In this document: in pieces, positions 61,110-64,000 of the stretch
Layout: every line of letters starts with the position of its first letter
Position numbering within the stretch: position 1 is the stretch's first letter
Source of the DNA: Croceivirga sp.
Lineage (GTDB): Bacteria; Bacteroidota; Bacteroidia; Flavobacteriales; Flavobacteriaceae
Direction: 5' to 3'
DNA: 64,000 nt
Assembly (NCBI GenBank): GCA_028284285.1
Contig: JANQSA010000056.1
Coordinates: forward strand, 1 to 64,000
The notes under the pieces: generated by a model
Told to the model about the DNA's origin: nothing
Seen by the model: the letters and a program-made list of their open reading frames with translations, nothing else
Database searches by the model: none
Translations under genes and position numbers: made by a program

Positions 61110-62052
61110 GATTATTGGGTGTTTTGTGGTTTGTTTTGAGAAAGTTAAGTACGCGAATAGCTCTTAAAGTATTCCAACGGCTGGGCATGCCGGCCCTTTC
61201 CATATCAAAGTGAACTTCCCCCGGATGCTTGGCCTGTAGCGGCCAGCGGTTATCCTTTCTTCGTTTTTTAAGAAGGACCGTAATTGCAGGGAGCATTCGT
61301 TCGTCCCACTCCGTTTGTGTGTATCTGAAATAATCCAAAGCCCTAAGGATATCATAACGCCAGCGGCTGGGATACGATAAGCGCAAAAAGGAAGGGTTGA
61401 TGATCTCCCCGGTCCTGTCCGAAATATAGAGTTTGTGTATTAAGACAAACTCCTTTGCCTGCGCTTTCGTTTTTTCCAGTTCTTCTTTTCTATACCCATA
61501 CCCATTACGCAGATACTCTTCTATACCTTCCAAAACAGAAATGGTGCTGTGCAAGGAACTGTGCCGTGCTCCTGAACGATTCTTTTGACAATTGAATCCG
61601 CCGTCCGGCATGGATTGACTTAAGACAAAATCAATAACCGACTCCAATTTTTTACTGTCAAGGCCAAAGTAGCAGGCGTAGTTTAAAAACATCCCGTTTA
61701 CACAGACATCGCTGTTTTTAATTGTTTCTTTGGGATTTACACCCCCATCAGGCGTTTTTTCTTTGTCGGCTATGAGGTTTATGGTTTCCCGGATCTGTGG
61801 AGTATTAGGTGAAATACATAGATTTCTAAGATCGAGCAAGGTGTAGTGGGAAGAGATCCATTTGGGTTGGTAGAACTTTTGCCCCCAATGTCCATGGGCA
61901 TTTCTTTTTGACAGGAATTGAGCCCCCCAACCTTCAGTGGTAATTCGTTGTTGCAAGTCGGCACGCTCAGTACCTAAAATATCCCGATATACCTGGTATT
62001 GTATGGCTACATCGCCTTCCAACAACCAATCTACAATTTCATTTTGATTCAT
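61063..62052 (-). CDS. prenyltransferase/squalene-cyclase-like alpha-toroid protein
   Basis: A protein of 329 residues. It has repeated helices with W-L-L-E-G-D-V-A-I-Q-Y-Q, KTPDGGVNPKE, QSMPDGGFNCQKNRSGARHSSLHSTISVLEG and KRRKDNRWPLQAKHPG. The D-G-G-x-x-x-x and Q/K-x-x-x-G-x-W turns are the (alpha/alpha)6-toroid repeat of prenyltransferases and terpene cyclases. The catalytic D-x-D-D of cyclases is not visible, so its chemistry is unknown. First of an apparent operon with the FMN-binding lipoprotein and YoaP-like gene. Confidence 0.7.
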   Translation of the reverse strand: MNQNEIVDWLLEGDVAIQYQVYRDILGTERADLQQRITTEGWGAQFLSKRNAHGHWGQKFYQPKWISSHYTLLDLRNLCISPNTPQIRETINLIADKEKTPDGGVNPKETIKNSDVCVNGMFLNYACYFGLDSKKLESVIDFVLSQSMPDGGFNCQKNRSGARHSSLHSTISVLEGIEEYLRNGYGYRKEELEKTKAQAKEFVLIHKLYISDRTGEIINPSFLRLSYPSRWRYDILRALDYFRYTQTEWDERMLPAITVLLKKRRKDNRWPLQAKHPGEVHFDMERAGMPSRWNTLRAIRVLNFLKTNHKTPNNHEDTIDTSNAGFTTA

Positions 62053-62126
62053 CTTCCCAACTATTTGTTACAATAAAATAAAGGCCAACCAGAATTCCAC
62101 TTTAATCTAACAAATACCACGAAAAC

Positions 62127-63032
62127 TTAAAAAAACCTTTCGTTAAAAGTTAGCAAAGGAACTTTGCCATAGGATTCCATTTTTTTGACCAGGTTCCTGT
62201 GGAATAGTTTTTTCGCTACCCCTTTCTTTTCTCTTTCCAGCATGACCACGAGGTCGGCGTTTACAATAGCCATATATGCGGTAAGGCTATCAAAGATGTC
62301 AACCGATAACAATACCTCTGTTTCTATTGGATCATAATGGATACTCTTTCTTAGTAATTCCTTAAACCCCTCAAATCTGATTTCACCGGCATATTCTTTT
62401 TCCGTTGAGATATGGACTAGGTTGATCCTGGCCTGCATAGGCCTGGCCAGTTCAACAACGTTTTTAATGGCCTTAATATCTTCCTTTTCAAAATCCGTAG
62501 CATATACAATGGTCTTAATTGGGGTTGGAACCTCCTCTTTAGGAACACACAATACCGGGCAGGAAGCTTCACCAATGAGTTGCCTTGTGGTACTTCCCAT
62601 AAATAACTTCTTAAGATTGCTCCAGCCTTTCATCCCTACGACAACCAACTCTGCTTTGATCTCATTGATTTTCCCAACAATTCCCTTAACGGCAGACCTG
62701 TTTTCAACAGCGGTTAATGTTAAGTTTTCTGAGGCTCTATCAAGCCCAATATGTGCCCTGCAATAGTTTTCCAATTTGGTCTTTTGCTCTTCAAAAGCCT
62801 GTGTTATCCAATGAGGAGAGGGAGAATTTTTTCGTTTGGATATAATAGGATCATCAAAAACGTGCAACAGGTATAATTCAGCATTCCAAATTTGAGTAAC
62901 AAAATACGCATACTTCAATGCGGCAATCGCATTGTCTGAAAAATCGGTTGCGTGTAGTATTTTTTTCAATTTTGAATCCTTGATCTTACTAAGGTAAAAC
63001 CGGCTTCTCCTTTCTAAAATGATACTGATCAT
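62127..63032 (-). CDS. tandem universal stress protein
   Basis: The ATG at 63032 gives 301 residues (a TTG nine codons before is open). Two UspA domains lie in tandem. The first has KKILHATDFSDNAIAALKYA and the nucleotide loop GMKG...GSTTRQLI. The second starts IKTIVYATDFEKEDIKAIKNV and lacks the G-2x-G-9x-G loop, so it likely does not bind ATP. It lies 107 bases downstream of the receiver-Crp gene, a pairing that suggests low-oxygen or redox stress control. Confidence 0.88.
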   Translation of the reverse strand: MISIILERRSRFYLSKIKDSKLKKILHATDFSDNAIAALKYAYFVTQIWNAELYLLHVFDDPIISKRKNSPSPHWITQAFEEQKTKLENYCRAHIGLDRASENLTLTAVENRSAVKGIVGKINEIKAELVVVGMKGWSNLKKLFMGSTTRQLIGEASCPVLCVPKEEVPTPIKTIVYATDFEKEDIKAIKNVVELARPMQARINLVHISTEKEYAGEIRFEGFKELLRKSIHYDPIETEVLLSVDIFDSLTAYMAIVNADLVVMLEREKKGVAKKLFHRNLVKKMESYGKVPLLTFNERFF

Positions 63033-63139
63033 ATAACTACGGCTAAAACCCTGTTTCAATGGGGTATTCGGAGAATAGGACCAAACTGGAAAACTTTACC
63101 GTTGCTGTCAGGATGTACTAGAACTGGAGGTACTGTCTA

Positions 63140-64000
63140 TCAACCAAATTCGGCAATTTGCCTTAGGCTATTGAGATCAAGTAATATCAGCCTTTTTTTT
63201 GTTCCCAATCCTACACAGCCCAGTTGTTTGAATTCGGAGAGCGTACGAATTGCTGTTTCTGTTGCGGTACCGATCATGGCGGCAAAGTCTTCTCTTGGAA
63301 TGTCCACGCCCTGATGTTCGGAGTCTTCCATTAAGCCTTTTTCATGCAGTTCTAACAAGGCTTTGGCTGCACGTCGTTTAACTGAAGAGAAAGCCATATC
63401 TATTAACTGCTCCTGTACATGGATCAGATCATTAGAAATTAAGTTTAAAAACTTGTTAGAGACTACTTTGTTTCCATACACCAGGGTAATAAAGTCTTTC
63501 TTGGGAATACAAAGGGCTTCGGTATCTTCCAGGACGGTTGCCGTTTCCAGATACGTTCCCGAACGGTTTAACAAGGAAGTTTGCCCCAGAAAGTCTCCTT
63601 TCTTATGCATTCCCGTAATCAGTTCTTTTCCGGACTCGGTCATTTTAAAGGTTTTTACATTACCTTTTTGAATAAAATACAGGGAATGCGCAGGATCTGC
63701 TTCTCTAAATACTTCTGCTCCGGCTTCAAACTTTTTAATCTTGTGATTCCTGGCAAGCAGCTCCATACCAAAATATTCTGAAGCTTTTTTAAAAAAGGTG
63801 TTGATATCGCCTATGTTTTTGGAGAATTTCTGTTTTAAAAACTCATTTTTACGTAAGCGAATGTCCAATGCGTCCAACAATTCCTGCTCATCAAAGGGTT
63901 TGATCAGGTAATCATCTGCGCCAAGAGACATAGCCGTTCTCATATCTTTTCTTTCGCTTTTTGCAGTTAAAAAGATAAAGGGAATACCAGCAGTATCGGG
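63140..64000 (-). CDS. receiver-Crp/Fnr fusion transcription regulator (partial, runs off the right edge)
   Basis: The frame enters from the right edge, so only the C-terminal about 286 residues are visible. They begin inside a response-regulator receiver domain (IPFIFLTAKSERKDM, then MSLGADDYLIKPFDEQELL). A cyclic-nucleotide-binding fold follows (VFREADPAHSLYFIQKGNVKTFKM, GDFLGQTSLL) and a Crp-type winged helix (IPREDFAAMIGTATETAIRTLSEF). No Fnr-type N-terminal Cys cluster is visible in the readable part. Such two-domain Crp proteins respond to phosphorylation instead of, or as well as, a small ligand. A universal stress gene follows it. Confidence 0.85.
   Translation of the reverse strand, partial: PDTAGIPFIFLTAKSERKDMRTAMSLGADDYLIKPFDEQELLDALDIRLRKNEFLKQKFSKNIGDINTFFKKASEYFGMELLARNHKIKKFEAGAEVFREADPAHSLYFIQKGNVKTFKMTESGKELITGMHKKGDFLGQTSLLNRSGTYLETATVLEDTEALCIPKKDFITLVYGNKVVSNKFLNLISNDLIHVQEQLIDMAFSSVKRRAAKALLELHEKGLMEDSEHQGVDIPREDFAAMIGTATETAIRTLSEFKQLGCVGLGTKKRLILLDLNSLRQIAEFG

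Overview
The window is a chromosomal segment from a member of the Bacteroidota, most likely a marine Flavobacteriaceae. The support is a SusC/SusD pair with a divergent ECF sigma/FecR module and a sulfatase, several families typical of the phylum (DUF6090, DUF4097, PadR-linked FtsX permeases, a FeoB-associated Cys-rich peptide), scarce Shine-Dalgarno signals and Bacteroidota-type promoter boxes (TAnnTTTG). All assignments are from reading the sequence; no database search was run.

Layout. 0-3 kb: a minus-strand run of an amine oxidase-like flavoprotein, a lipocalin-like protein, an outer-membrane-like protein and the start of a C45-type acyltransferase that runs off the left edge. 3-5 kb: SDR oxidoreductase plus membrane AraC regulator. 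5-14 kb: three DUF6090 copies (one truncated) around a DUF559 nuclease-like cassette, a large BNR/VPS10-like secreted protein, a DUF885-like lipoprotein and a membrane-anchored GH113-like hydrolase. 14-17 kb (plus): S9 peptidase, a small anchored protein, DUF2141. 17-20 kb (minus): ECF sigma factor, HEAT-repeat anti-sigma-like protein and two DUF4097 proteins. 20-25 kb: feoA-feoB-Cys-rich peptide, SCO protein, divergent RseP. 25-30 kb: tRNA-Asn carrying a GIY-YIG nuclease ORF and a damaged second tRNA copy, then an AT-rich three-gene cassette (TPP enzyme, ATP-grasp, epimerase) and a decayed tyrosine recombinase. 30-31 kb: Ppx/GppA. 31-40 kb: sigma/FecR, SusC, SusD, sulfatase, a compact sulfated-glycan locus. 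40-45 kb: PadR + FtsX permease, atypical pyruvate kinase. 45-53 kb: mostly minus-strand metabolic and small-enzyme genes, a second recombinase remnant, Dps. 53-64 kb: patatin, CorA-MscS, slipin, a toroid/FMN-binding/GNAT-YoaP operon, a universal stress protein and a receiver-Crp fusion cut by the right edge.

The most unusual structures are two small nuclease-like ORFs, each lying beside a partial duplicate of its host gene. The GIY-YIG ORF has its C-terminus written in tRNA-derived sequence and is followed by a 42-bp perfect repeat of the tRNA 3' end. The DUF559 ORF is bracketed by imperfect terminal inverted repeats and by two copies of the DUF6090 5' end. A GC-rich palindrome that is translated in frame inside all three DUF6090 copies is a third, related oddity.
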